Below are positions 27,715 to 37,181 of a DNA stretch of 64,000 nucleotides, piece by piece; positions within the stretch are counted from its first letter, which is position 1; each line of letters begins with the position of its first letter. Origin of the DNA: Spiribacter halobius. GTDB taxonomy: Bacteria; Pseudomonadota; Gammaproteobacteria; Nitrococcales; Nitrococcaceae. The stretch is from NCBI RefSeq assembly GCF_020883455.1, contig NZ_CP086615.1, positions 124,001 through 188,000 of the forward strand. The letters run 5' to 3'. The position numbers were made by a program, and so were the translations under genes. The notes under the pieces were generated by a model. The model was given only the letters and a program-made list of their open reading frames with translations, had not been told where the DNA came from and searched no databases.

Positions 27715-29646
27715 ATGACCGACCGACCCCTGGACGTTATCTGCCTCGGGCGGGCCGTGGTGGACCTCTACGGCGAACAGATCGGCAGCCGCCTGGAGGA
27801 CATGCAGAGCCTGCGCAAGTACGTCGGCGGCTCGTCGCTGAACATCGCCACCGGCTGCGCCCGCCAGGGCCTCCGCGCGGCCATGCTCACCCGCGTCGGC
27901 GACGAGCACATGGGGCGCTTCGTGCGCGAGCGCCTCGCCGCCGAGGGTGTGGACACCAGCCACGTGGTCACCGACCCTGAACGGCTGACCGGCCTGGTGG
28001 TGCTGGGCATCAAGGACCGCGACACCTTCCCGCTGATCTTCTTCCGCGAGAACTGCGCCGACATGGCCGTCTCGCCGGAGGACTTCGACGCCGATTTCAT
28101 CGCGTCCGCGCGAGCGCTGCTCATCACCGGCACCCACTTCTCGACGCCCCACGTCGATCACACCAGCCGCACGGCGGTGGCGCACATGCGGGCCGCCGGC
28201 GGGCGTTGCGTGCTCGACATCGACTACCGGCCCGTGCTCTGGGGCCTCACCGGACACGGCGCCGGCGAGGAGCGCTTCGTCGCCGCGCGCAGCGTCACCG
28301 AGCACCTGCAGCGCATCGTTCCGCTGTTCGACCTCATCGTCGGTACCGAGGAGGAGATCCACATCGCCGGCGGCGAAACCGACACCGTCGCCGCGCTGCA
28401 GCGCCTGCGCGCCCTCACCGACGCGGTGCTCGTGGTCAAGCGCGGCGCCTGTGGCTGCAGCGTCTTCGAGGGCGCCATCCCGGACACCCTGGACGATGGC
28501 ATTACCGTTCCCGGTGTGCCGGTGGAGGTGCTCAACGTCCTTGGCGCGGGCGATGCCTTCATGGCCGGCTTCCTGCGCGGCTATCTCGGTGGCGATTCGT
28601 GGACGCGGTGCGGACACTACGCCAACGCCTGCGGCGCGCTGGTGGTCTCGCGCCACGGCTGCACCCCGGCGATGCCAACGCGGGCCGAGCTCGACGACTA
28701 CCTGGCCCGCGCCGACGCCGTGCCGCGGCCGGATCGCGATGCGCGGCTCAACTATCTGCACCGGGTCACCGTTCGCCACCGCCAGTGGCCTGAGGTCTGC
28801 GCCCTCGCCTTCGACCACCGCAGCCAGTTCGAGGCCATGGCCGCGGAGGCCGGCGCATCGGTGGAGCGCATCCCCGCGCTCAAGGGGCTGATCGCGCGGG
28901 CAGCGCGCGAGGGCGCGGCGGCCGAGGGCCTGGCGGGAAGCGCCGGGGTGCTGGTGGACGGGCGTTTCGGCGCCCGCACCCTGGAGCAGCTGACCGGTGA
29001 GGGCCTCTGGATCGGCCGCCCGGTGGAACTGCCCGGCAGCCGGCCCCTGGCCTTCGAGGCCGGCGACAACGTCGGCCTGGACATCGCCACCTGGCCGGCG
29101 GAGCAGGTGGTGAAATGCCTGCTCTTCTACCATCCGGATGATCCGGTCGCGTTACGCGCCGAGCAGGACCGCCGCGTCACCAACCTCTACGAGGCCTGCG
29201 TGCGCACCGATCACGAGCTGCTCCTGGAGGTGATCCCGCCGGCGGACCTGCCCGCGGACGACCGCACTGTCGCCCGGGTGCTGGATCACTTCTACGATCT
29301 CGGCGTGTACCCCGACTGGTGGAAGCTGCAGCCACCGGGCACGGCGGCCTGGCGGGAGATCGGCGCGGTGATCGAGGCCCGCGACCCCTACTGTCGAGGC
29401 GTGCTGCTGCTGGGGCTCGACGCTCCTGCGGATACCCTCGCAGAGGGCTTCCGGGCCGCCGCCGCCCAGCGCTGGTGTCGCGGCTTCGCCGTCGGCCGCA
29501 GCATTTTCGGCGAGCCGGCCCGGAAATGGCTCGCCGGCGAGCTGGACGACGCCGGCCTGGTGGCGGCCGTCACCGGCCGCTACCGCGACATCGTTCGCCT
29601 CTGGCAGCAGGCCCGTGCCGCCACCGGCGCGCCGCAGCAAGCCTGA
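27715..29646 (+). CDS. iolC: 5-dehydro-2-deoxygluconokinase fused to DUF2090 aldolase-like domain
   Basis: A 643-residue fusion. Residues about 1-325 are a PfkB-family kinase (YVGGSSLNIATGCARQGL; C-terminal signature NVLGAGDAFMAGFLRGY) that phosphorylates 5-dehydro-2-deoxygluconate. Residues about 340-635 are a DUF2090 domain (CALAFDHRSQFEAMA, VKCLLFYHPDDP, DWWKLQPP), which in such fusions is annotated as the 5-dehydro-2-deoxyphosphogluconate aldolase step. The fusion would explain the absence of a separate iolJ. GAGGAGAG precedes ATG 27715. Confidence 0.9.
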   Translation: MTDRPLDVICLGRAVVDLYGEQIGSRLEDMQSLRKYVGGSSLNIATGCARQGLRAAMLTRVGDEHMGRFVRERLAAEGVDTSHVVTDPERLTGLVVLGIKDRDTFPLIFFRENCADMAVSPEDFDADFIASARALLITGTHFSTPHVDHTSRTAVAHMRAAGGRCVLDIDYRPVLWGLTGHGAGEERFVAARSVTEHLQRIVPLFDLIVGTEEEIHIAGGETDTVAALQRLRALTDAVLVVKRGACGCSVFEGAIPDTLDDGITVPGVPVEVLNVLGAGDAFMAGFLRGYLGGDSWTRCGHYANACGALVVSRHGCTPAMPTRAELDDYLARADAVPRPDRDARLNYLHRVTVRHRQWPEVCALAFDHRSQFEAMAAEAGASVERIPALKGLIARAAREGAAAEGLAGSAGVLVDGRFGARTLEQLTGEGLWIGRPVELPGSRPLAFEAGDNVGLDIATWPAEQVVKCLLFYHPDDPVALRAEQDRRVTNLYEACVRTDHELLLEVIPPADLPADDRTVARVLDHFYDLGVYPDWWKLQPPGTAAWREIGAVIEARDPYCRGVLLLGLDAPADTLAEGFRAAAAQRWCRGFAVGRSIFGEPARKWLAGELDDAGLVAAVTGRYRDIVRLWQQARAATGAPQQA

Positions 29647-29658
29647 AGGAGGAACCCC

Positions 29659-31506
29659 ATGGCCACCGTTCGACTCACCATGGCCCAGGCGCTGGTGCGC
29701 TACCTGGCCAACCAGCTCACCGAGGTGGACGGCGAGCGGATGCCGCTGTTCGGTGGGGTGTTCGCGATCTTCGGCCATGGCAACGTGGCCGGGCTCGGCG
29801 AGGCGCTGGCCGGTGCCGGCAACGCCCTGCCGACGCTGCGCGGCCACAACGAGCAGTCCATGGCCCACGTCGCCATCGCCTACGCGAAGACCTGGGATCG
29901 GCGACGGATGATGGCCTGCACCACCTCCATCGGGCCGGGGGCGACGAACCTCGTCACCGCCGCCGCCCTCGCCCATGTCAACCGCTTGCCCGTGCTGCTT
30001 CTGCCGGGGGATACCTTCGCCACCCGCGCCCCGGACCCGGTACTGCAGCAGATCGAGGACTTCGGCGACCCGACGGTGACGGCCAACGACTGCCTGCGCC
30101 CGGTGTCCCGCTACTGGGACCGCATCACGCGCCCCGAGCAGCTGTTACGCAGCCTGCCGGCCGCGCTCGCCACCCTGCTGGACCCGGCGGACTGCGGCCC
30201 GGTGACCCTGGCGCTGCCGCAGGACGTGCAGGCCGAGGCGTACGACTATCCGGAGACGTTCTTCGCGCCCCGGGTGCATCGGCCCCGCCGGCCCGCCCCG
30301 GACGCCACCGAGCTGGACGCCGCCGTGGCCCGACTGCGCGTTGCCGCGCGGCCGCTGATCGTCGCCGGCGGCGGCGTCCACTACGCCGGCGCCCGAGACA
30401 CCCTGGACGCCTTCGCCCGCCGGCACGGAATCCCCGTGGCCGAGACCCAGGCGGGCAAGGGGGGGCTCAGCGCCGGGCATCCGTTGCAGGTGGGGGGCAT
30501 CGGCGTCACGGGCAGCGCGGCCGCCAATGCCCTTGCCGCCGAGGCGGACGTCGTGCTTGCCGTCGGCACCCGCCTGGCGGACTTTCCTACCGCCTCCCGC
30601 TCCATTTTCCGCGGTTCCGGTGTGTGCCTGATTGGCCTCAACGTGCAGCCCTTCGACGCCGTGAAGCATGACGGCGAGCCGCTGGTCGCGGACGCCCGGG
30701 TGGGCCTAGAGGCCCTGGGCGCGGGCCTCGGCGACTACGCCGCGCCGGCCGCCTGGACCGATGCGGCGCAGCGCGGCTGGCGCGAGTGGAACGCCGTGAT
30801 CGACCGGGTTACCGCCGACGACGGCCGCGAGCGCCCGAGCGACATGCAGGTGCTGGGCGCGGTGAACCGCTTCAGCGACGAGCGTGGCGTCGTGGTCTGC
30901 GCCGCTGGCGGTCTGCCCGGGGAGCTGCACAAGCTCTGGCGGGTGAAGGCGCCGGGCGGCTATCACCTGGAGTATGGCTACTCCTGCATGGGCTACGAGA
31001 TCGCCGGCGGGCTCGGCGTCAAGCTGGCTGCACCGGAGCGCGAGGTCTTCGTCCTGGTGGGCGACGGCAGCTACCTGATGCTGAATTCCGAGCTCGCGAG
31101 CTCGGTGGCGCTCGGCGCCAAGCTTATTGTCGTGCTGCTGGACAACCGCGGCTACGGCTGCATCCACCGCCTGCAGACGAGCTGTGGCGGCGCGCCGTTC
31201 AATAACCTCTTCGAAGACACCCGCCACGCCGGTGACGGGGCACCCACGGTGGACTTCGCCGCCCACGCCCGGGCGCTCGGCGCCGAGAGCGAGAAGGTCA
31301 CCGGCATCGCCGGCCTGGAGGCGGCCCTCGGCCGCGCCCGGGCCGCCCGCCGCAGCTATGTCGTGGTCATCGACACCGACCCCGGTCCGGCCACCGCCGA
31401 GGGCGGTGCCTGGTGGGACGTCCCCGTGGCCGAGACCTCGGCGCGCGAGGCGGTGCGCGAAGCCCGGCGCGGCTACGAGGCCGCGAAGCGCGACCAGCGT
31501 CACTGA
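29659..31506 (+). CDS. iolD: 3D-(3,5/4)-trihydroxycyclohexane-1,2-dione acylhydrolase
   Basis: A 615-residue thiamine-diphosphate-dependent enzyme that opens the inositol-derived ring. N-terminal RLTMAQALVRYLANQL and the GGVFAIFGHGNVAGLGEAL block are typical of IolD, and the ThDP/metal motif GDGSYLMLNSE leads to NRGYGCI. It begins 12 bases after iolC with AAGGAGG upstream. The length fits the family (about 610-640). Confidence 0.94.
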   Translation: MATVRLTMAQALVRYLANQLTEVDGERMPLFGGVFAIFGHGNVAGLGEALAGAGNALPTLRGHNEQSMAHVAIAYAKTWDRRRMMACTTSIGPGATNLVTAAALAHVNRLPVLLLPGDTFATRAPDPVLQQIEDFGDPTVTANDCLRPVSRYWDRITRPEQLLRSLPAALATLLDPADCGPVTLALPQDVQAEAYDYPETFFAPRVHRPRRPAPDATELDAAVARLRVAARPLIVAGGGVHYAGARDTLDAFARRHGIPVAETQAGKGGLSAGHPLQVGGIGVTGSAAANALAAEADVVLAVGTRLADFPTASRSIFRGSGVCLIGLNVQPFDAVKHDGEPLVADARVGLEALGAGLGDYAAPAAWTDAAQRGWREWNAVIDRVTADDGRERPSDMQVLGAVNRFSDERGVVVCAAGGLPGELHKLWRVKAPGGYHLEYGYSCMGYEIAGGLGVKLAAPEREVFVLVGDGSYLMLNSELASSVALGAKLIVVLLDNRGYGCIHRLQTSCGGAPFNNLFEDTRHAGDGAPTVDFAAHARALGAESEKVTGIAGLEAALGRARAARRSYVVVIDTDPGPATAEGGAWWDVPVAETSAREAVREARRGYEAAKRDQRH

Positions 31507-31529
31507 GCGCGACCACGAGCGGAGCGACC

Positions 31530-32435
31530 ATGAGCGTGCGACTGGCCATCAACCCGATCACCTGGTCCAACGACGACATGCCGAGTCTCGGCGGCGACAC
31601 GCCGCTGCAGACCTGCCTCGCCGAGGCCCGGCAGGCCGGCTTCGAGGGCATCGAGCTGGGCAACAAGTTCCCGCGCGAGCCACAGGCCCTGCGCGCGGAA
31701 CTGGACGCCTTCGGCCTCACCCTGGCCTCCGGCTGGTACAGCGCACGGCTGCTGGAGCGCAGCGCCGAGGCGGAGATCGCGGCCGTGCAGCCCCATCTCG
31801 AGCTGCTGCACGCCCTCGGAGCGCCGGTCATGGTCTTCTGCGAGACCACTGGCTGCGTGCATGGCGACCGCGATGCTCCGCTCTCCCGCCGCCCGGTGCT
31901 GGGCGCGGGCGACTGGCGCCGCTTCTGCGCGCGCCTGAACAGGGTGGCCGAGCACCTGGCCGGGCAGGGCGTGCCGATGGCCTATCACCATCACATGGGC
32001 ACCGTAGTGGAGACCGAGGCCGAGGTGGACCGGCTGATGGCGGACACCGACGAGCACGTGGGCCTGCTGCTGGATACGGGCCATCTCGCCTACGCCGGCG
32101 GCGATCCGGTGGCGGTGGCCGAGCGCCACGGCCGGCGCATCAACCATCTGCACACCAAGGATCTGCGCGCCGACGTGGTCGCGGCCATGCAGGCCAGGGA
32201 CAGCAGTTTCCTGGACGCCGTGCTCGCCGGCGCGTTCACCGTCCCCGGCGACGGCAGCCTCGACTTCCGCGCCGTGCTCGAGGCGCTGCGCGCCTGGGGC
32301 TACGCTGGCTGGATCGTGGTCGAGGCCGAGCAGGACCCGGCGCGGGCCCATCCGCTCACCTACGCCTGCCTCGGACACGACACCCTGAGCCGACTGGTGG
32401 CGGAGACCGGAATCGGGCGCCCACCCGGCGCCTGA
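31530..32435 (+). CDS. iolE: Myo-inosose-2 dehydratase
   Basis: A 301-residue TIM-barrel protein of the xylose-isomerase-like/AP endonuclease family that dehydrates 2-keto-myo-inositol. Typical IolE blocks: INPITWSNDDMPSLGG, GFEGIELGNKFPR, MAYHHHMGTVVETEAEVD, LLLDTGHLAYAGGDP and INHLHTKDLR, which carry the metal-binding His, Asp and Glu residues. ATG 31530 has GGAG upstream; the open frame extends further 5' only as overlap with iolD. Confidence 0.93.
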   Translation: MSVRLAINPITWSNDDMPSLGGDTPLQTCLAEARQAGFEGIELGNKFPREPQALRAELDAFGLTLASGWYSARLLERSAEAEIAAVQPHLELLHALGAPVMVFCETTGCVHGDRDAPLSRRPVLGAGDWRRFCARLNRVAEHLAGQGVPMAYHHHMGTVVETEAEVDRLMADTDEHVGLLLDTGHLAYAGGDPVAVAERHGRRINHLHTKDLRADVVAAMQARDSSFLDAVLAGAFTVPGDGSLDFRAVLEALRAWGYAGWIVVEAEQDPARAHPLTYACLGHDTLSRLVAETGIGRPPGA

Positions 32436-32475
32436 GCCGGCCGCCGAGCTCACAGATACGAGGGAGGGCGTCATC

Positions 32476-33291
32476 GTGCCCGATCTACTGGTGAGACCCC
32501 ACGAACCGGATGCCGAGGGCCGCGTGCTCTTGGTCACACCGGAGTCCGCCGGCTGGCAGCACGTCGGCTTCGAGGTGGTCCGGTTGCGCCCTGGCGAAGT
32601 GCTGGAGCGCGCCACCGGGCGGCGCGAGCTCGGCGCCGTGATGCTCGGTGGCCGCGCGGGTGCCCGCACCGAAGACCGCGACTGGGGGGATATCGGCGAA
32701 CGGGAGGACGTGTTCGATGGCACGCCGGCCTGCGTGCTCTACGTCCCGGCCGGCGACCGCATGCGCCTGGAGGCCCGTACCGCGGTCGAGGTGGCCCTGT
32801 GCACCGCGCCTGGGCAGGGTACGCACCCGGCGCGGCTGATTCGGCCGCAGGACGTCGAGACCATGAGCCGGGGCACCGGCCCCATGCGCCGGCGCATCCA
32901 CAATCTGCTGCCGGAGACCGAGCCGGCGGACAGCCTGCTGCTGGTGGAGGTCTACACCCCGGGTGGCAACTGGTCGAGCTATCCGCCGCACAAGCACGAC
33001 ACCGACGTCCCGGGCCGGGAAACCCCTCTGGAGGAGACCTACTACCACCGCGTGAACCCGCGCCAGGGCTTCGCCTTCCAGCGCGTCTACAGCGACGCGG
33101 GGGATCTGGACGAGGCGCTGGCCGTGCAGGACGGTGACTGCGTACTCGTGCCCCGTGGCTACCATCCGGTGGGTGCACCGGCCGGCTACGATCTCTACTA
33201 CCTGAACGTCATGGCGGGGCCGAAGCGGCAGTGGCTGTTCACCAACGACCCGCGCCATGAGTGGCTGTTCGAGGGAATCCGCAGCGACTGA
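32476..33291 (+). CDS. iolB: 5-deoxy-glucuronate isomerase
   Basis: A 271-residue cupin that converts 5-deoxy-D-glucuronate to 5-dehydro-2-deoxygluconate. The metal-binding histidines lie in NWSSYPPHKHDTD and EETYYHR, with a later VPRGYHPV. GTG 32476 is used, with GAGGGAGGG upstream. It closes the iol operon. No iolA (methylmalonate-semialdehyde dehydrogenase) is found in this window, so the last step must be encoded elsewhere. Confidence 0.93.
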   Translation: MPDLLVRPHEPDAEGRVLLVTPESAGWQHVGFEVVRLRPGEVLERATGRRELGAVMLGGRAGARTEDRDWGDIGEREDVFDGTPACVLYVPAGDRMRLEARTAVEVALCTAPGQGTHPARLIRPQDVETMSRGTGPMRRRIHNLLPETEPADSLLLVEVYTPGGNWSSYPPHKHDTDVPGRETPLEETYYHRVNPRQGFAFQRVYSDAGDLDEALAVQDGDCVLVPRGYHPVGAPAGYDLYYLNVMAGPKRQWLFTNDPRHEWLFEGIRSD

Positions 33292-33500
33292 AGGCGCTGC
33301 CATCGGTTGCGCCCGCAGGACGGATGGCACCTGAGCCGGTCGGCACCGCGGCGCCGCCGACACCATCCCGCGCTTGCCGCGTTCCAGCGGACGCTGCTAG
33401 TTTCTGCCCCACCGGGCAGGAGGCGATGGGGCCGCGATCGGCGGGCGCGTTCCCCGGTCAGGAACAAGGCTTTCCAGGGCACAACTTGGGGGAACACGCC

Positions 33501-33938
33501 ATGCGGGGCTTTCGACTCACCGCCGGGGCGCTGCTCGCGGCCGGGATGCTCATGAGCGCCGGGGCAGGTGCGCAGTCGTACGCCGATACGGTCTGGGAGC
33601 AGCTCCAGTCCCACTACGACTTCCTGTCCGGGCGCAATTTCACGCCGGACAATTACGTCATGGGCAAGCTGGCGCAGGGGCGCACCGACTCCTGGCGCCT
33701 GCACTTCGACGGCGGCCGGCAGTACGTGGTCACCGGCGCCTGCGACAGCGACTGCAATGATCTCGACCTCGCCATCCTGGACGACAAGGGCAACAGCCTC
33801 GTGTCGGACAACGAGACGGACGACTACCCGGTGCTGGAATTCCGGCCGTCCGCCTCGGGGCAGTACACCGTCGAGGTGGAGATGTACGCCTGCGACGTGG
33901 AGCCCTGCTACTTCGGTTTCGCCAAATTCCGGCAGTAG
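33501..33938 (+). CDS. Secreted PPC-like beta-sandwich protein
   Basis: A 145-residue protein with a signal peptide (about 1-25, ending SAGAGAQSY). The body resembles a pre-peptidase C-terminal (PPC-like) beta-sandwich: LDLAILDDKGNSLVSDNETDDYPVLEF is the usual core, here in shortened form, followed by SGQYTVEVEMY. Two CxxxC/CxxxxC pairs (CDSDC, CDVEPC) suggest disulfides. No enzyme domain is attached, so it is a free-standing domain. GGGGGAAC precedes ATG 33501. Function unknown. Confidence 0.7.
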   Translation: MRGFRLTAGALLAAGMLMSAGAGAQSYADTVWEQLQSHYDFLSGRNFTPDNYVMGKLAQGRTDSWRLHFDGGRQYVVTGACDSDCNDLDLAILDDKGNSLVSDNETDDYPVLEFRPSASGQYTVEVEMYACDVEPCYFGFAKFRQ

Positions 33939-34028
33939 ACCCATGACCGCCGGGTGCGGGGGCTCGTGCCCGTCCGCCCGGCGGCGCTACTATGGCCTGC
34001 AGCGCGCAGTCACCGGAGTCCCCAGGCC

Positions 34029-34358
34029 ATGACCGTCACCTTCCGCAGCCCCGCCGCCGGCGATGTCACCATGTTGCGCGCCCATGCCGTGCATCTGCTC
34101 GGGCTGATGGGTCTGAGCGGGCGCATTCCGAGCGCCCTCGGCCCGGAGGACATCCCCCGCGTTCGTGACCGCCTGCGTCAGGCGATCGAGGCCGGGGCAC
34201 CGGCGCCGCCGGACCCGGAGGCCCGTCAGTTCGAGGAGGAGGACGACGAGCAGGAGGGCGAGACCCGGGTCGGCCTTGCCCAGCGTGCCTGGCCACTGAT
34301 CCAGCTGCTGGATGCCGCGGAGAAGGCCGGCGAGCACGTCACCTGGGACGAGCGCTGA
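34029..34358 (+). CDS. DUF1840-family protein
   Basis: A 109-residue protein with the DUF1840 pattern: VTFRSPAAGDVTMLRAHAVHLLGLMG, then an acidic linker (EEEDDEQEGE) and RVGLAQRAWPLIQLLDAAEKAGEHVTWD in parts. The family is small, restricted mainly to beta/gammaproteobacteria, and of unknown function. ATG 34029 was chosen because it starts the conserved region; an in-frame ATG at 33954 lies in non-conserved sequence. Confidence 0.85.
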   Translation: MTVTFRSPAAGDVTMLRAHAVHLLGLMGLSGRIPSALGPEDIPRVRDRLRQAIEAGAPAPPDPEARQFEEEDDEQEGETRVGLAQRAWPLIQLLDAAEKAGEHVTWDER

Positions 34359-34472
34359 CCTCGCGTCGGGGCCGCCGCGCAGCCGGTCGCAGAGGGGGGC
34401 TTCTCCCGCAGCGGTGAACACACCCGCCGGCAAGATGGTCTGACGGGGAGCATACAGACTCCGGGACGACAC

Positions 34473-35093
34473 ATGACCGCCTTCCGCCGGACTATCGCCG
34501 CCGCCCTGGCCGCGCTCGGACTTGCCGCCGTCGCCCCGCCGGCGCCTGCGGACGAGGCCGTGGCCACCTTCGCCGGGGGCTGCTTCTGGTGCATGGAGCC
34601 CCCCTACGACGACATCGAGGGCGTGCTCGCCACCACCTCCGGCTACATGGGTGGCCACGTCGAGGACCCCACCTACGAGCAGGTGACTGCCGGCGGCACC
34701 GGACATGCGGAAGTCGTGCAGGTCACCTACGACCCCGAACGGGTGAGCTACGAGCGGCTGCTGGCCATCTACTGGCGCAACGTCGACCCCTTCGACGCCG
34801 ACGGCCAGTTCTGCGACCGTGGTGACTCCTACCGCCCCGAGATCTTCGTCCACAGTGCGGAGCAGCGGCGCCTCGCCGAGGCGAGCCGCGCCGAGCTGCA
34901 GACGCGCTTCGAGCGGGAGATCGTCGTGCCCGTCACGGAGGCAGGCGAGTTCTACGCGGCGGAGGACTACCACCAGAACTACTATCAGGAGCACCCCATC
35001 CGCTATCGCGTGTATCGCAGGCTCTGCGGTCGCGACGGGCGGCTCGAGGAGATCTGGACCGACGGCAAGGCCCTGGATCCGGCTTTTCTCTAG
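34473..35093 (+). CDS. msrA: Exported peptide-methionine (S)-S-oxide reductase
   Basis: A 206-residue MsrA that repairs methionine sulfoxide. The catalytic cysteine is Cys37 in GGCFWCME, with GYMGGHVEDPTYEQV and AAEDYHQNYYQ as further family blocks. Residues 1-27 form a signal peptide (TIAAALAALGLAAVAPPAPAD), so the enzyme should act in the periplasm, unlike the usual cytoplasmic MsrA. A cysteine near the C-terminus (RLCGRDGR) could act in recycling. Confidence 0.92.
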   Translation: MTAFRRTIAAALAALGLAAVAPPAPADEAVATFAGGCFWCMEPPYDDIEGVLATTSGYMGGHVEDPTYEQVTAGGTGHAEVVQVTYDPERVSYERLLAIYWRNVDPFDADGQFCDRGDSYRPEIFVHSAEQRRLAEASRAELQTRFEREIVVPVTEAGEFYAAEDYHQNYYQEHPIRYRVYRRLCGRDGRLEEIWTDGKALDPAFL

Positions 35094-35293
35094 TCACCGA
35101 TTCACCGCGGCGGGGTGAGCCCGGGTCGGCGGGCTCCCGGGGCAGGCCCCAGGAATCCTTGCCGTGCATGGCTATGCCCTCGTTCACTCAAAGGTGATAG
35201 CGCGGGTCCGTGCCTCCTGTCTATGCTGCATTGAAGGACGGGGCATCCGGGCTGGCTGCGCCGGCGTGAAGGTCTATTGCGGGAGGGGTCCCC

Positions 35294-36223
35294 ATGAGCT
35301 GGCAGGACTGCGCCGAACCCGTCTCCGAGTATGCCCCGGTCGATGTCGATCCGGTCGAGCTCGTGGTCATCCCCCGGACCAGCGACCTCGGCGGCTTCGA
35401 GGTGCGCCGGGCGCTGCCCTCGCGGCAGAAGCGCATGGTGGGGCCGTTCATCTTCTTCGACGAGATGGGGCCGAGCGAATTCGTCCTCGGCAGCGGGCTG
35501 GACGTGCGCCCGCACCCGCACATCGGCCTCGCGACGCTGACCTACCTCTTCCGCGGCGAGATCCTGCATCGCGACAGCCTCGGCACCGTGCAGCCCATCC
35601 GCCCGGGGGAGGTGAACTGGATGACCGCCGGCCGCGGCATCGCCCACTCCGAGCGCACACCCCCCGAGCTGCGCTCCCGCTCGACGACGCTCTTCGGCAT
35701 CCAGGCCTGGGTGGCGCTGCCCGAGCGCCACGAGGAGACCGCGCCGGAGTTTGCCCATCACGCCGGGGCGGCGCTGCCCATGATCGACGACGGGGGCCTG
35801 CGCGTGCGCGTCATCGCCGGCGGCCTCGGCGGCGAGCGCTCGCCGGTGAAGACCCTCTCCGACACCCTCTACGCCGGCGCCGAGCTCGACCCCGGCGCGG
35901 TGCTGCCGGTGGATGCCGGCTACGAGGAGCGTGCCCTCTACATCGCCGAGGGCGAGGTGGAGATCGGTGGCCGCCGCCACGGCGCCCGGCAGCTGCTGGT
36001 CCTGCGCCCGGGCGACACGGTGGCCGTGGCGGCGATCCAGCCGACCCGGCTCCTCGTGCTGGGTGGCGAGCCCATGGACGGCCCGCGCTACATCTGGTGG
36101 AACTTCGTCTCCTCGCGCAGGGATCGCATCGAACAGGCCAAGGCCGACTGGCGCGGCGGGCGCTTCGACCGCGTTGTGGAGGAGAACGAGTTCATCCCGC
36201 TGCCGGACATGCCGGGCCCGTGA
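35294..36223 (+). CDS. Pirin-family cupin protein
   Basis: A 309-residue bicupin of the pirin family. The metal site is in [19 protein letters not shown] (HPHIG and the later LHRDS), with [15 protein letters not shown] as another family block. Pirins are Fe-dependent dioxygenase-like proteins; some have quercetinase activity. It stands alone, with GCGGGAGGGG upstream of the ATG. No specific substrate can be assigned. Confidence 0.88.
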   Translation: MSWQDCAEPVSEYAPVDVDPVELVVIPRTSDLGGFEVRRALPSRQKRMVGPFIFFDEMGPSEFVLGSGLDVRPHPHIGLATLTYLFRGEILHRDSLGTVQPIRPGEVNWMTAGRGIAHSERTPPELRSRSTTLFGIQAWVALPERHEETAPEFAHHAGAALPMIDDGGLRVRVIAGGLGGERSPVKTLSDTLYAGAELDPGAVLPVDAGYEERALYIAEGEVEIGGRRHGARQLLVLRPGDTVAVAAIQPTRLLVLGGEPMDGPRYIWWNFVSSRRDRIEQAKADWRGGRFDRVVEENEFIPLPDMPGP

Positions 36224-36325
36224 CGGCGCCCCGTCGAATAGCGCCGCCCGGCTCTCGGGTCCGGGGCTCAGCCGTATCGATCCGCGCGGCAGCCGCGGGC
36301 AGGCCCGCGGTCGCGCCGTCCCCGC

Positions 36326-37129
36326 TCACAAGGCCACCACGCGCTCGGGGCCGAGCAGTCGCCGGTACACCTCCGCCAACTCGCTATCCCGCAAGGCCCG
36401 CTGCGCCTGACGGGGGGTCATGCCGACATAGCGTCTAACGGCGCGGCAGAGATGGCTCTGATCCGCGTAGCGCGCGTCCTGGGCCACGCTGACCAGATCC
36501 TTGCGGGTCTGTAGCCGGGCGAGTGCCGCCTGAAAGCGACCGATGTCGTCGACGCTGCGCCGGGGCAGTCCGTGGATCGCTCGGTATTGGCGCTGGCGCT
36601 GCCGGAGGCTTAGCGGCCTTGACGCATGATCTGGAGGAACCGCATGCGCTCGTTGCAGTGCGACCAGCACGGCCTCGATGAACGGTACCAGGGCCTTCCG
36701 GGGTTGGGGCGCCGGCCAGGGTAGGGTCCGATCGGGTGAGAGCGCCTCCCGCAAAGCGATGCGCTGGTCCACGAGTCGGGCGACGTCGAGCCCGGCGACC
36801 TGAAGCCACGCCGGGGACACCAGGACCATGACGAGGCTCAGGCGCGCGGTTGCCCGGTACTCGTAGGCCCGCGTGGAAGGGCCTGCAATAGTCCATTCCC
36901 CAGCCGGGAAGCTGTCCGCCTCGCGGCTTATTCGCCCGTCCAGGGCGATGCTCAGTACGGCCGCGTTGGCGGGCAGTGAGCGGCCATGCCAGGGTCCGCG
37001 ACGGCGCAGTTGCCCCTCCAGCCCGATGATGCCGAAAACGCCCTGCGGCAGCACCGACCGGGGCGGACGGGCCACGACCAGATCCATCTCGGCGCCCCGG
37101 TGTCGCAAACGTTCAATACCGGGCTCCAT
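36326..37129 (-). CDS. AraC-family transcriptional regulator
   Basis: A protein of about 267 residues with an N-terminal ligand or dimerisation region and a C-terminal AraC DNA-binding domain (RSVDDIGRFQAALARLQ, LVSVAQDARYADQSHLCRAVRRYVGMTPRQAQ). It is divergent from the quinone oxidoreductase gene and probably controls it. The start is uncertain: ATG 37129 begins the conserved-looking MEPGIERLRHRG segment, and ATG 37156 is an alternative; neither has a clear Shine-Dalgarno. Confidence 0.82.
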   Translation of the reverse strand: MEPGIERLRHRGAEMDLVVARPPRSVLPQGVFGIIGLEGQLRRRGPWHGRSLPANAAVLSIALDGRISREADSFPAGEWTIAGPSTRAYEYRATARLSLVMVLVSPAWLQVAGLDVARLVDQRIALREALSPDRTLPWPAPQPRKALVPFIEAVLVALQRAHAVPPDHASRPLSLRQRQRQYRAIHGLPRRSVDDIGRFQAALARLQTRKDLVSVAQDARYADQSHLCRAVRRYVGMTPRQAQRALRDSELAEVYRRLLGPERVVAL

Positions 37130-37181
37130 TGCGGCGCCATGCTTGCTCGAAGCCATCACGCTACCGGCTGGAGTATCTGTC

